20,112 nt of DNA, taken from positions 3,086 through 23,197 of the forward strand of contig DGEY01000034.1 in the NCBI GenBank assembly GCA_002391385.1, read 5' to 3'. Below the pieces are notes generated by a model. The model saw only the letters and a list, made by a program, of their open reading frames with translations, ran no database searches and had not been told where the DNA came from. The translations under genes were made by a program, and so were the position numbers. Positions 7,382 through 14,459 of this stretch are shown piece by piece. Position 1 is the stretch's first letter; each line of letters starts with the position of its first letter. Source of the stretch: Firmicutes bacterium UBA3914. Lineage in GTDB: Bacteria > Bacillota > Limnochordia > Darwinibacteriales > Darwinibacteriaceae.

Positions 7382-8140
7382 TTACAGCAGATGACGGACC
7401 CTGTAGGCGTATTTTTCCTCATATTCTTTGTTCAAGCGATCCCCTTCCGGTAAGTTGGCACTGGTCCAAACCGGGGGCCGCACTCCCCGTTCCAGGAGCT
7501 TCTCCGCGGTGGTCATCATCAGCAAATTTATGGCGAAAGCATTGGCAAAGGTCGAGGTGGGTCCCATCTTTTGGGGGATACCCTCCACAGCCACCACCGC
7601 ATCTCCCAGGGGCAGATGGACATCGATATACATGTCCGCGATCTCGTGGAGATTCTTGCCGCTGGGATGCCGCGCCGGAGCGCCGGGAGGCACATGCTCA
7701 GCGAAACTGGTGGATGTGAGGGCTATGGAGGTCACACCCCGCCTCTTACACTCCAAGGCGCAATCGATGGTCATGGAGTTGATGCCATAGGCGTTAACAA
7801 TTACCAGGACATCTCCCTGCTGCACCCCATAGGAATCCAAGACGGCTGCAGCATATCCCGGCGTTCTCTCGATGTAGTTGGAACGCTTGGCGCCGAACAT
7901 GAGAATAGTTCCGGGGTCAAGGATGGGATTCACGCAGGCCAGGCCGCCGGCCCGCCAGAGGACTTCTTCAGCGGCTAGATTGGAATGCCCGCCTGGACCG
8001 ATGATGTTGATCAGCTTATCCTGCATCACAAAGTCCGCTAACACCTCTGCGGCCCGGTCAATGGCTTCTTGTTCTTCTTCAGCGATGCTGCGGATGATTT
8101 CTGAGACCGCGGTCAGATACTGTTTGGTGATGTCCCGCAT
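7382..8140 (-). CDS. SIS-domain phosphosugar-binding protein, UPF0309/COG4821 type
   Basis: The 252-residue protein has a single SIS (sugar isomerase) domain. Visible motifs are IIGPGGHSNLAAEE (46-59), VIVNAYGINSMTID (113-126), SIALTSTSFAEH (138-149) and KMGPTSTFANAFAIN (191-205). Serine and threonine residues in these loops would bind the phosphate of a sugar phosphate. The family is usually annotated as an uncharacterised phosphosugar-binding protein. Relatives include isomerases (AgaS, GlmS isomerase domain) and MurQ-type etherases. Its place between nagA and nagB points to a phosphorylated amino-sugar ligand. The ATG follows GAGAGGAG at about 9 bases; gaps to nagA and nagB are 34 and 40 bases. 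Whether it is an isomerase, a lyase or a sensor cannot be decided from sequence. Confidence 0.87.
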   Translation of the reverse strand: MRDITKQYLTAVSEIIRSIAEEEQEAIDRAAEVLADFVMQDKLINIIGPGGHSNLAAEEVLWRAGGLACVNPILDPGTILMFGAKRSNYIERTPGYAAAVLDSYGVQQGDVLVIVNAYGINSMTIDCALECKRRGVTSIALTSTSFAEHVPPGAPARHPSGKNLHEIADMYIDVHLPLGDAVVAVEGIPQKMGPTSTFANAFAINLLMMTTAEKLLERGVRPPVWTSANLPEGDRLNKEYEEKYAYRVRHLL

Positions 8141-8174
8141 TTCCTAACTCTCCTCTCAGGGGTTGTACCGTGCC

Positions 8175-9386
8175 TTACAAGTCCCTTCCTTGACTCTGCT
8201 CGAATCTGACCTGGCCGCCAACCATCACTAAAGATACGTTTATGTCCGCATCAAACACGACCAGATCTCCGTCCTTACCAGGTGCGATCTGCCCTTTGCG
8301 CTCAGCGATTCCCAAGAGTTTAGCCGGCGTCAACGTGACCATCTTCACAGCGTCCACCAGAGGTACCTCAGCGAGCTTGACCATGGTGCGCACCAAGCGA
8401 TCGGAAGTACTCACACTTCCGGCAAACGCGCTGCGGTCAGGCAGCTTAGCTACGCCGTCTTCAATAATCACCCGCTGTCCATCTTTGAGGCTGCCCAGAA
8501 TCGACTCGCCTTCCGGCATCCCGGCACCCCTCATGGAGTCGGTCACAAGACAGATCCGATCAGGCCCCTTCACTTTGTAGGTGAGCTGCAGCAGGCTCTT
8601 GGGCAGATGCACACCATCTGCGATCACTTCCACGGTTAGTTCATCCAGGAGCAGGGCGCTTTCGATCACTCCGGCGTAACGGTAGGCGTTGATCCGCCTC
8701 ACTCCAGACATGGCTGAATAGAGGTGCGTTACCAGCCGGAACCCATTTTCCACCGCCGCCACCACGTCTTCGTAGACCGCATTGGTGTGGCCCATGGAAC
8801 AGAGAATACCCCGCTCCGAGAGATAGCGCCCCATCTCCAAGGCCCCCGGCAGCTCGGGAGCGATGGTCCAGCGCTTGACCTCGCCGGAGTATCCCACGAT
8901 CCGGCGATACTCATCCGGATCGGGATTTTTGATGTACCGGGGATCCTGCGCCCCGGCCTGCTCCCTGGAAAAGTAGGGACCCTCCAGATGCAGCCCGTGG
9001 AGATTCGGCCCATCCTTGAGCTTGGACTTGGCCTGGGCGAACTTATCCAAGGTGTCAAACAACTCATCCAAATCGGACGTTAGGGTGGTAGGCATGATGG
9101 TGGTGGTACCGTAACGCAGGTGGGTGCGCGCCGCCTCCATGATGGCCTCCACCGAACCATCCATGAAATCGTGCCCCCCGGCACCGTGGGTGTGGATATC
9201 GATGAACCCCGGAGCTATGTAAGCGCCTCCAACATCGATAACCCGATCCTGCTCTTGCATTTCCACCTGATCGCTGGGAAGCACCGCTGCGATCCTACCG
9301 CCTTCAACGATGACACTGCTGCTATGCAGGGCACGTATGGGTGTGATCACGGTTCCGTTGGCTAGAATAGTCCTAATTCTAATCAC
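8175..9386 (-). CDS. nagA: N-acetylglucosamine-6-phosphate deacetylase
   Basis: The enzyme removes acetate from GlcNAc-6-phosphate to give glucosamine-6-phosphate, the NagB substrate. The amidohydrolase-fold protein has 403 residues, near the family norm. Metal and catalytic motifs are complete: PGFIDIHTHGAGG (59-71, H65/H67), HLEGPYFS (133-140, E135), GHTNA (199-203, H200), VTHLYSAMS (219-227, H221), ADGVH (256-260), LVTDSM (280-285, catalytic D283) and FAGS (321-324). The C-terminal GQIAPGKDGDLVVFD is typical. The start is GTG; a GGGGA lies directly against it and TAAGG lies 9 bases upstream, so the exact start is less certain than most. It is the first gene after the 365-base region carrying TTGTTAA sites and is probably controlled by the ROK protein. 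Confidence 0.95.
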   Translation of the reverse strand: MIRIRTILANGTVITPIRALHSSSVIVEGGRIAAVLPSDQVEMQEQDRVIDVGGAYIAPGFIDIHTHGAGGHDFMDGSVEAIMEAARTHLRYGTTTIMPTTLTSDLDELFDTLDKFAQAKSKLKDGPNLHGLHLEGPYFSREQAGAQDPRYIKNPDPDEYRRIVGYSGEVKRWTIAPELPGALEMGRYLSERGILCSMGHTNAVYEDVVAAVENGFRLVTHLYSAMSGVRRINAYRYAGVIESALLLDELTVEVIADGVHLPKSLLQLTYKVKGPDRICLVTDSMRGAGMPEGESILGSLKDGQRVIIEDGVAKLPDRSAFAGSVSTSDRLVRTMVKLAEVPLVDAVKMVTLTPAKLLGIAERKGQIAPGKDGDLVVFDADINVSLVMVGGQVRFEQSQGRDL

Positions 9387-9420
9387 TCCCCTAGACCTTA
9401 CAGTTCACTGGTTCATCTAC

Positions 9421-9454
9421 ACCGGGCTGGGATGCCAACAGCACTGGGCCCGGT
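9421..9454 (-). other. Hairpin in the nagA 5' leader
   Basis: ACCGGGC and GCCCGGT form a 7-base perfect stem. Inside it, GTGC and GCAT can form a further short stem around a TGTTG loop, with a small internal loop between. The structure ends 34 bases before the nagA start and is not followed by a T-run, so it is not a standard terminator. It may affect translation or mRNA stability. Confidence 0.4.
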
Positions 9455-9476
9455 CTGCTGCGTACATCAGGGCACT

Positions 9477-9622
9477 TGTTAATCGTTTTTACAACATCCC
9501 TTATTCTACGGGGTTTGTTAATGTCCTTCCCACAGAGCACATTTAACAAATCATCCTTTTGATCGGCTTCAAAAAGTCCCCCCTTAATTCACGCCCGATC
9601 GCAGGTCGGTGATGTTGTTAAT
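9477..9622. repeat. Cluster of TTGTTAA half-sites, probable ROK repressor operators
   Basis: TTGTTAAT occurs on the plus strand at 9477-9484, 9515-9522 and 9615-9622. The inverted form TTTAACAAAT lies at 9542-9551. Two copies share the longer TTGTTAATC. The same core, as TTGTTAACAT, covers the -10 region of the ROK promoter at 11061-11070. ROK regulators of the XylR type commonly bind inverted TTGTT...AACAA-like half-sites, so these are the best operator candidates in the window. Binding is inferred from this recurrence only. Confidence 0.55.
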
Positions 9623-9670
9623 CATTTTATGCTTAAGCCAAGGATTATTCTCTGTACGGCTGGGGTAGGC

Positions 9671-9706
9671 AAAAAAGATGCCCCGCTTCCCCAGGGAAGG
9701 CTAATC
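9671..9706 (-). terminator. Probable rho-independent terminator of the ROK gene
   Basis: On the minus strand GATtaGCC-TTCC-ctgg-GGAA-gcgg-GGC-ATC can fold into an imperfect hairpin that runs directly into TTTTTT (9671-9676). It lies 45 bases after the ROK stop codon. The stem has two bulges, so efficiency may be partial. Confidence 0.55.
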
Positions 9707-9751
9707 TGCGATAGAGCCCTCCGCGGGAAACGAGGCGACGAGTTAGTTTAC

Positions 9752-10921
9752 TTAATTCACTGTTGAACCGTTAAACAGGTGGCGGATAGCCAGAGAGCTG
9801 ATCCCCACTAAAATGGCATCTGATTTGATGGCAGTGGGAACGATCTGGAAGGAACCCAAAGATGACTTGAGCACCCGCCTTTCCACCGCCCGTTCAATCA
9901 TCTGGCAGAACTTCTCCCCCGCCTTGACAAAGCCATTGCCCAACACCACTACTTCTGGTCCGAACAAGGTGATCATGTTGGCCAAAGCCAGCCCAACATA
10001 TTCCGCCGTACGTTTGAGGAGGTTGAGGGCAAGTTCATCCCCCTGTTCGATCTGTGCGTAAAGAGCAGCAAAGAGAGATTCCACATCACCATCGTCAATG
10101 TGCTCAAAGCGCTGGCTGATGGCCTTGCACTGCCTCACCAGGGCAGGCACAGACACCAAAGCCTCCAGGCAGCCCTGATTGCCGCAGTGGCAGAAGGGGC
10201 CCGAAGGATCAACGGTTATATGCCCAAGCTCACCGGTGACCAGACCATCCCGGGCCACAAGCTCACCGTTCATCATGATTCCGCAGCCAATGCCGCTGCC
10301 ATAGTTCACATAGACCACGTTGCTTTTCCCCACTGCAGAACCCTGCCAGACTTCCGCGAGGAGGGGAGCATTGGCGTTGCGTTCAACAACCATGGGAATC
10401 CCAACTAACCGCTGGAGATGCTCCACCAAGCACACGTCTTCCCAGCCCAGGGTTACAGAGTGCTTAATGAAGGCCCGCCCCGCATCGACGACACCTGAAA
10501 CGGCTACGCCCATCACCTTGAGATCATACTTTTCCTTAAAGGAGTTAACCGCGGCAGCGACTCTAGCCAGGGCCTCTTCGGGGGAACCATCCAGCGGTAC
10601 CGTGTCGTTTTCCCAAAACTCCATATCTGGAGTGAGCACCGCCACTTTGGCGATGGCTCCTTGGAGATGGACGGCGCAGATCTTGAAGGCGTGGGGGTTG
10701 ATCTGCAGATAGCCGTGGCTGCTGTCCCCCTGCTGTGAACTTGTGACCAGCCCTTCTTCTATGAATTCGTTGATGATGTTGGTGATGGTGGCGCGGGTCA
10801 GCCTTGTCTTCCGCGCCACGCTAGCCCGTCTGATGGGCCCATGCAGGCGGATGGTGTTGTAGACGAGAAAGCGATTGTGGAGCTTAACATCTGTCAAGTT
10901 GTAGCCATAGACCTGCTTCAC
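9752..10921 (-). CDS. ROK-family transcriptional regulator (NagC/XylR type)
   Basis: The predicted 389-residue repressor has an N-terminal winged helix-turn-helix (about residues 15-62, with SVARKTRLTRATITNIINEF) and a C-terminal ROK sugar-binding domain. The zinc-binding motif is present as GELGHITVDPS followed by CHCGNQGCLE. Two kinase features are missing: the DxGGT phosphate loop is replaced by VHLQGAIAK, and the catalytic NDAN reads RNAN. It should therefore sense a sugar without phosphorylating it. The start chosen is the GTG at 10919-10921, which has GGAGGGG at 9-base spacing. A longer open frame to 11089 would include the promoter and is rejected. It probably represses itself and nagA through TTGTTAA sites, with an amino sugar or its phosphate as inducer. 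Confidence 0.92.
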   Translation of the reverse strand: MKQVYGYNLTDVKLHNRFLVYNTIRLHGPIRRASVARKTRLTRATITNIINEFIEEGLVTSSQQGDSSHGYLQINPHAFKICAVHLQGAIAKVAVLTPDMEFWENDTVPLDGSPEEALARVAAAVNSFKEKYDLKVMGVAVSGVVDAGRAFIKHSVTLGWEDVCLVEHLQRLVGIPMVVERNANAPLLAEVWQGSAVGKSNVVYVNYGSGIGCGIMMNGELVARDGLVTGELGHITVDPSGPFCHCGNQGCLEALVSVPALVRQCKAISQRFEHIDDGDVESLFAALYAQIEQGDELALNLLKRTAEYVGLALANMITLFGPEVVVLGNGFVKAGEKFCQMIERAVERRVLKSSLGSFQIVPTAIKSDAILVGISSLAIRHLFNGSTVN

Positions 10922-11060
10922 TCTGTCAATCCCCTCCACAGGGCGATTTCTCTGTCCGGGACGAATATCCTTCCAGAGAACAGACGCTCGGTTTGCTGGC
11001 CAAAGCCAAAGCCCGAGCACCCTTGACACGCAAACCACAAAGGTGGGGGGTGTCGCCGTC

Positions 11061-11089
11061 ATGTTAACAAAAGTTGGACAGGCTGTCAA
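11061..11089 (-). promoter_or_regulatory. Sigma-A-type promoter of the ROK gene with overlapping operator
   Basis: On the minus strand a perfect -35 TTGACA (11084-11089) is separated by exactly 17 bases from a -10 TAACAT (11061-11066, four of six matches). The palindrome TGTTAACA (11062-11069) overlaps the -10. Transcription would begin near 11054, leaving a leader of about 130 bases before the GTG at 10921. Overlap of the TTGTTAA core with the -10 suggests negative autoregulation. Confidence 0.75.
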
Positions 11090-11149
11090 CGCTGTATTGC
11101 CGCGGTGCGGGAAAACGACAAACGAAGGTAAGGTGATGATGGGTGCCGG

Positions 11150-12334
11150 TTAACCCTTCGCCAACACCAAATGCACCATCAGCCTGATGCCCTGGCTTAG
11201 GGCCTCTTCGTTAAAGTTGAAAGTGTCGGTGTGCAGGGCTGTGGCCTGCTCTGCTTCACCGGTGCCCAGGAAAACCAAGCAGCCCTTGGCCTCCTGGAGG
11301 AAGTAGGCGAAGTCTTCGGCGATCATGGAAGGCTGGTTCAGTGCATGGGCCCGCTCGGGTCCAAAGAGTCTCCCAACCAAGTCCAGGATCTGGGCCGCCT
11401 CCTTAGGGTCATTTAGCACCGGCGGGCAAAGCTCCTGGTAGTTGAAGTCGCAGGCGGTGCCTGCGGCCGCGGCTGCACCTTGCAGGGTCTCTTCTAACCA
11501 CCGTGCGATACGCCCAGCTGTCCCCGGGGTGACGGCCCGCACTGTGCCCTCCAAGGAAACGGAACTGGCGATACTGTTGTAGGATGTCCCGCCCTGAATC
11601 GTGCCTACGCTCACCACCGCCGGATCCACAGGATCCACCTTCCTGCCCACGATACTCTGCAAGAGCGTAACCCAATTGGCCGCAGCCAAAATGGGATCCA
11701 CGGTCAGGTGCGGATTGGCCCCATGGCCCCCCTGGCCGGAGAAAGTGGCCTGAAACCTGGCGGCACCGGCCATGGCCGGCCCGGGCTTGATCCCGAAGTG
11801 CCCCAGGGGTAGACTGGGCCAGACATGGAAGGCGTAGAAAAAATCGGGTTTGGGATCCGCCAGCACCCCCCGGTCGATGAGGGCCTTGGCACCCTGCAGC
11901 AGCTCTTCCGCGGGCTGGAAGACGAATTTCACCGTCCCTGGGACTTCATCTGCCAGCTCCCTAAGCACCATGGCCGCGCCCAGGAGCATGGCCGTGTGCC
12001 CATCGTGCCCGCAGGCATGCATTACCCCAGCGTTTTTGGACTGGAAAGGCAAGCCTGTCTGCTCCTGGATGGGCAGGGCGTCCAAATCAGCGCGCAGTCC
12101 TGTCACAGGACCCGGTTTGCCTCCCCGCAGGATCGCGGCGGCACCGGTGGTGTCACCCAAATCCATAACTTCCAAACCCAGCTCAGCCAGGTGTTTCTTC
12201 ACCAAGGCGGTGGTCTTCACTTCCCTAAAACCCAACTCCGGTTCGCTGTGGATGCGCCTTCTGATCTCGATAACCTGGGGAAGATGTTTTTTCACCAGGT
12301 CATTGACTGCCTCGGCGGGGAAAAAAGCTGCCAT
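11150..12334 (-). CDS. M20D-family amidohydrolase (IAA-amino acid hydrolase/hippurate hydrolase-like)
   Basis: The 394-residue metallo-amidohydrolase has the M20D signatures: RRRIHSEPELGF near the N-terminus, LRADLDALPI, MHACGHDGHTAMLLGAA (with the metal-binding Cys and His) and FQPAEE (catalytic Glu). AFHVWPSLPLG, GQGGHGANPH and the C-terminal ALHTDTFNFNEE with a metal His follow. The dimerisation domain occupies the middle third. The family cleaves N-acyl amino acids and similar amides in the cytoplasm; the substrate is not predictable. An upstream in-frame GTG ends at 12346, but its GAGGG is only one base away. The ATG at 12332-12334 has AGGGA at 4-5 bases and is preferred. It is the last gene of the nucleoside-type operon, separated from the previous gene by a strong hairpin. 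Confidence 0.92.
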   Translation of the reverse strand: MAAFFPAEAVNDLVKKHLPQVIEIRRRIHSEPELGFREVKTTALVKKHLAELGLEVMDLGDTTGAAAILRGGKPGPVTGLRADLDALPIQEQTGLPFQSKNAGVMHACGHDGHTAMLLGAAMVLRELADEVPGTVKFVFQPAEELLQGAKALIDRGVLADPKPDFFYAFHVWPSLPLGHFGIKPGPAMAGAARFQATFSGQGGHGANPHLTVDPILAAANWVTLLQSIVGRKVDPVDPAVVSVGTIQGGTSYNSIASSVSLEGTVRAVTPGTAGRIARWLEETLQGAAAAAGTACDFNYQELCPPVLNDPKEAAQILDLVGRLFGPERAHALNQPSMIAEDFAYFLQEAKGCLVFLGTGEAEQATALHTDTFNFNEEALSQGIRLMVHLVLAKG

Positions 12335-12363
12335 CTTATCCCTCACTCCCTCAAGTGTGAAAG

Positions 12364-12392
12364 GCCACGCCCAGGGAAGCCCCGGGCGTGGC
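12364..12392 (-). other. Intercistronic hairpin before the M20D gene
   Basis: GCCACGCCC (12384-12392 as transcribed) pairs perfectly with GGGCGTGGC (12364-12372). An inner GGG-GCTT-CCC extends the stem past a single bulged T. In the transcript it is followed by CTTTCACAC, too few T residues for a strong terminator. It probably tunes or stabilises mRNA between 12425 and the M20D start. Confidence 0.6.
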
Positions 12393-12424
12393 GCTTTGCG
12401 TCACAAAGATTATCTCTAGAGCTC

Positions 12425-13168
12425 CTAATTAGTGAGCCAGTCCACCAGCTGCTGCCAGAGCTTGTTGTACTGCTTCCACTCCACGAACTCCGGGGAACCC
12501 CAATGGGGCGCGCAGTCCGAGGTGAAGGCCGCGGTCTTGCCCTGGCCGTAGGTACCCACCACCAAAATGGGATCCTCGCCTGCCACGGCCAAAACTTCCG
12601 CCCCTTCCTTGGCGATCACCTGGTTGTAGCCCAGAAGCATGGGCCACTGGGCATCCAAGCCCTGCACCACCGGATGATCCGGCTTAGACACCTCAGGATA
12701 GACACCTTCCGGTATTTCCACCCGGTCATCATGGGCCAACAGGGTAACCGGCAGGATCTCCTCCACAGGCGAGTTTTTGTACTTAGCCTTCCCGTCAATG
12801 CCGGTAAAGGACATGTAGCCGCCGATCATCACAAAGGCGCCGCCCTGCTCCACGTATTCTCTGAACAGCTTCAGGCGGTTGGGCGTAGCTATGGACCGCT
12901 CGAAGGTATCGGGATGGAGCAAGAGGGTATTGGCCCCGATATCGCTGAGGATCACTGCGCTGTATTCCTTCAGTTTAGCGAGATCGGTGGGCACTTTGCT
13001 GGGGGCGTGGTGGTTGGGGATGTAATCCACCTGGTAGCCGCCTTCCTCCAGCGCCTCGATGAGCCATTTGGCCCCCTCATCGTATTTGGTCGTAAAGAAG
13101 GCATCGAAACCCTTGAGATGGATGGAAAACACTTCCCAGCTTTCACCAACCAGCAGCACTTTCTTCAT
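12425..13168 (-). CDS. Glutamine amidotransferase-like protein (PF07090/COG5426 type)
   Basis: The 247-residue cytoplasmic protein looks like the PF07090 'putative glutamine amidotransferase' family, a flavodoxin/class-I-GATase-like fold. Seen are KKVLLVGESWEVFSIHLKGFDAF (first strand and loop, residues 2-24), SAVILSDIGANTLLLHP, FVMIGGYMSFTGIDGKAKY, the LLGYNQV region and DPILVVGTYGQGKTAAFTSDCAPHWG. At the GGYMSF turn, where class I amidotransferases carry the nucleophilic cysteine, there is no cysteine. The only Cys is in SDCAPHWG, so glutaminase activity is doubtful. Function is unknown. TAAGGAGG of the upstream peptidase end supplies its ribosome site, 8 bases before the ATG, so it is coupled. 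The sequence TTGTTAACATGA at its start matches the ROK promoter region exactly. Confidence 0.82.
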   Translation of the reverse strand: MKKVLLVGESWEVFSIHLKGFDAFFTTKYDEGAKWLIEALEEGGYQVDYIPNHHAPSKVPTDLAKLKEYSAVILSDIGANTLLLHPDTFERSIATPNRLKLFREYVEQGGAFVMIGGYMSFTGIDGKAKYKNSPVEEILPVTLLAHDDRVEIPEGVYPEVSKPDHPVVQGLDAQWPMLLGYNQVIAKEGAEVLAVAGEDPILVVGTYGQGKTAAFTSDCAPHWGSPEFVEWKQYNKLWQQLVDWLTN

Positions 13169-13181
13169 GTTAACAACCTCC

Positions 13182-14447
13182 TTAAGCGTTTTCTAGGCCG
13201 CACCACTCAACCAGCAGATTGGCGTACAGGAGAATTGCGGTTAAGTAGTCTTCCACAGGTATGGATTCATTGATGCTGTGGGCCTGTTCTGGTTTCCCCG
13301 GTCCCAGGACAATGGTGGGAATCCCCGCAATGTTCTGCAGCAGCCGGGCATCATTGCCCGCGGGCGAAGCGGTGATGATCTTGCCCTCGGGCAGAAAGGA
13401 CGCGGCGGTTTTAACCAGGGGATGGTCCTGGGAAATCTCGTAGGGCCCGCCTTCCTGGTAGCACTCCACTTGGATGGGATTGACCTGCAGCCACGGCTCC
13501 GCCGCTTCCAGGGATCTCACCGCGGCGAGAATATCGTTTTCGATGATCTCCTTGGTCAGCCCAGGGTAGTAGTGCACACAGATCTTGAATGTGCACTCGG
13601 CCGGCACGGTGGATCCCGCATCGCCGCCGTGGATTTCCCCCACATTGAGGGTGGGGGGAGGCAGCAGCGGATGCTTGTACTTGAGCAGCCACTTGTGCTC
13701 CAGCTCATTGAGGCGGGCCATGAGTTTTACTGCGTACTCAATGGCGTTTTCCCCTTCCCACTTGCGTCCGGAATGGATGGCCTTACCCAGGAAGGAGAAC
13801 TTGTAGAAGATGAAGCCCATGTGACCCACCTGCAGGTGCAGATCGGTGGGTTCGCACACCACCGCGCCATCGGCCTTAAAGCCCTGTACCGCAAAGGCCA
13901 AGGTACCGTTGCCGCCCCCCTCCTCGTCGATCACGCTCTGGAAGAAGACATCCCCCTTGAGCTTGAGGCCTGCGGACTTGACTAAATCGATGGCGGCCAA
14001 GGCCGCGGCCAGGCCGCCCTTCATATCGGTAGTCCCTAAACCCTGGATGACTCCCTCCACCTCGGCACCGCTGAAGGGATCGAAGGCCCACAGCTTCCGT
14101 TCACCGTAGGGCATGGTATCCACATGGCCGTTGAGCACCAGGGACCTGCCGCCCCCCGTTCCCGGGAAAATGCCCAAGAGGTTAGGGCGGTCTTGGTAGT
14201 TGTGACCGGGATTGCCCTCCCCGTACCTGCGGATACCTTCCTGGATCAGCTCTTCGTTCACTTCCCGAAACTCGTATGTTCCGCCCATGGCCGCGATCTG
14301 CTCGGCCAGGAACTGCTGCCCCTTAAGCTCCCGGCCCCCTTCGATGCCGTGGCCGATGACGCTGGTGTCAATGCGCACCAGCTCCTGGAGCAGCCTAATG
14401 TATTTATCCCGGTTCTGCCTTAAGGCAGCCTGCAGACGATCAGTCAT
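13182..14447 (-). CDS. M20 family deacylase, ArgE/DapE type
   Basis: The 421-residue zinc amidohydrolase shows a full M20 active site: LVLNGHVDTMP (103-113, metal H108 and catalytic D110), GLGTTDMKGGLAAA (137-149, bridging D141) and SVIDEEGGGNG (171-181, catalytic E175 and metal E176). CEPTDLHLQVGHMGF follows, and a C-terminal GPGKPEQAHSINESI supplies the last metal His. AGNDARLL is typical of ArgE/DapE-like deacylases. Family members deacylate N-acetyl or N-succinyl amino acids, or open carbamoyl compounds. The neighbouring nucleoside hydrolase and importer suggest a catabolic rather than an arginine or lysine biosynthetic role. The ATG lies 12 bases after the nucleoside hydrolase stop, with AGGGTGG-like pairing upstream. 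The exact substrate is unknown. Confidence 0.9.
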   Translation of the reverse strand: MTDRLQAALRQNRDKYIRLLQELVRIDTSVIGHGIEGGRELKGQQFLAEQIAAMGGTYEFREVNEELIQEGIRRYGEGNPGHNYQDRPNLLGIFPGTGGGRSLVLNGHVDTMPYGERKLWAFDPFSGAEVEGVIQGLGTTDMKGGLAAALAAIDLVKSAGLKLKGDVFFQSVIDEEGGGNGTLAFAVQGFKADGAVVCEPTDLHLQVGHMGFIFYKFSFLGKAIHSGRKWEGENAIEYAVKLMARLNELEHKWLLKYKHPLLPPPTLNVGEIHGGDAGSTVPAECTFKICVHYYPGLTKEIIENDILAAVRSLEAAEPWLQVNPIQVECYQEGGPYEISQDHPLVKTAASFLPEGKIITASPAGNDARLLQNIAGIPTIVLGPGKPEQAHSINESIPVEDYLTAILLYANLLVEWCGLENA

Positions 14448-14459
14448 GCCCTCACCACC

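Larger units (their letters stand above)
9387..9751 (-). promoter_or_regulatory. 365-base control region between the ROK gene and nagA
   Basis: No gene is supported here. Reading in the minus direction it holds a probable terminator for the ROK gene (9671-9706), an imperfect palindrome GATCGG...CCGATC (9561-9600), four TTGTTAA half-sites (9477-9622) and a hairpin near nagA (9421-9454). A nagA promoter is expected. The best -10-like box is TAGAAT (9503-9508), which matches the consensus at five of six positions, but the sequence 16-18 bases upstream does not resemble TTGACA. Either the promoter needs help or the true one was missed. Confidence 0.55.

Noticed and set aside
9752..10921. ROK protein as a sugar kinase that would supply GlcNAc-6-P
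   Set aside because: It has an N-terminal helix-turn-helix, no DxGGT phosphate loop, and Asn where the catalytic Asp of NDAN should be. It is a regulator.
11825..13273. 482-residue plus-strand open frame
   Set aside because: It spans two well-supported minus-strand genes and their hairpin, has no recognisable domain and no ribosome site. It is a GC-rich antisense shadow.
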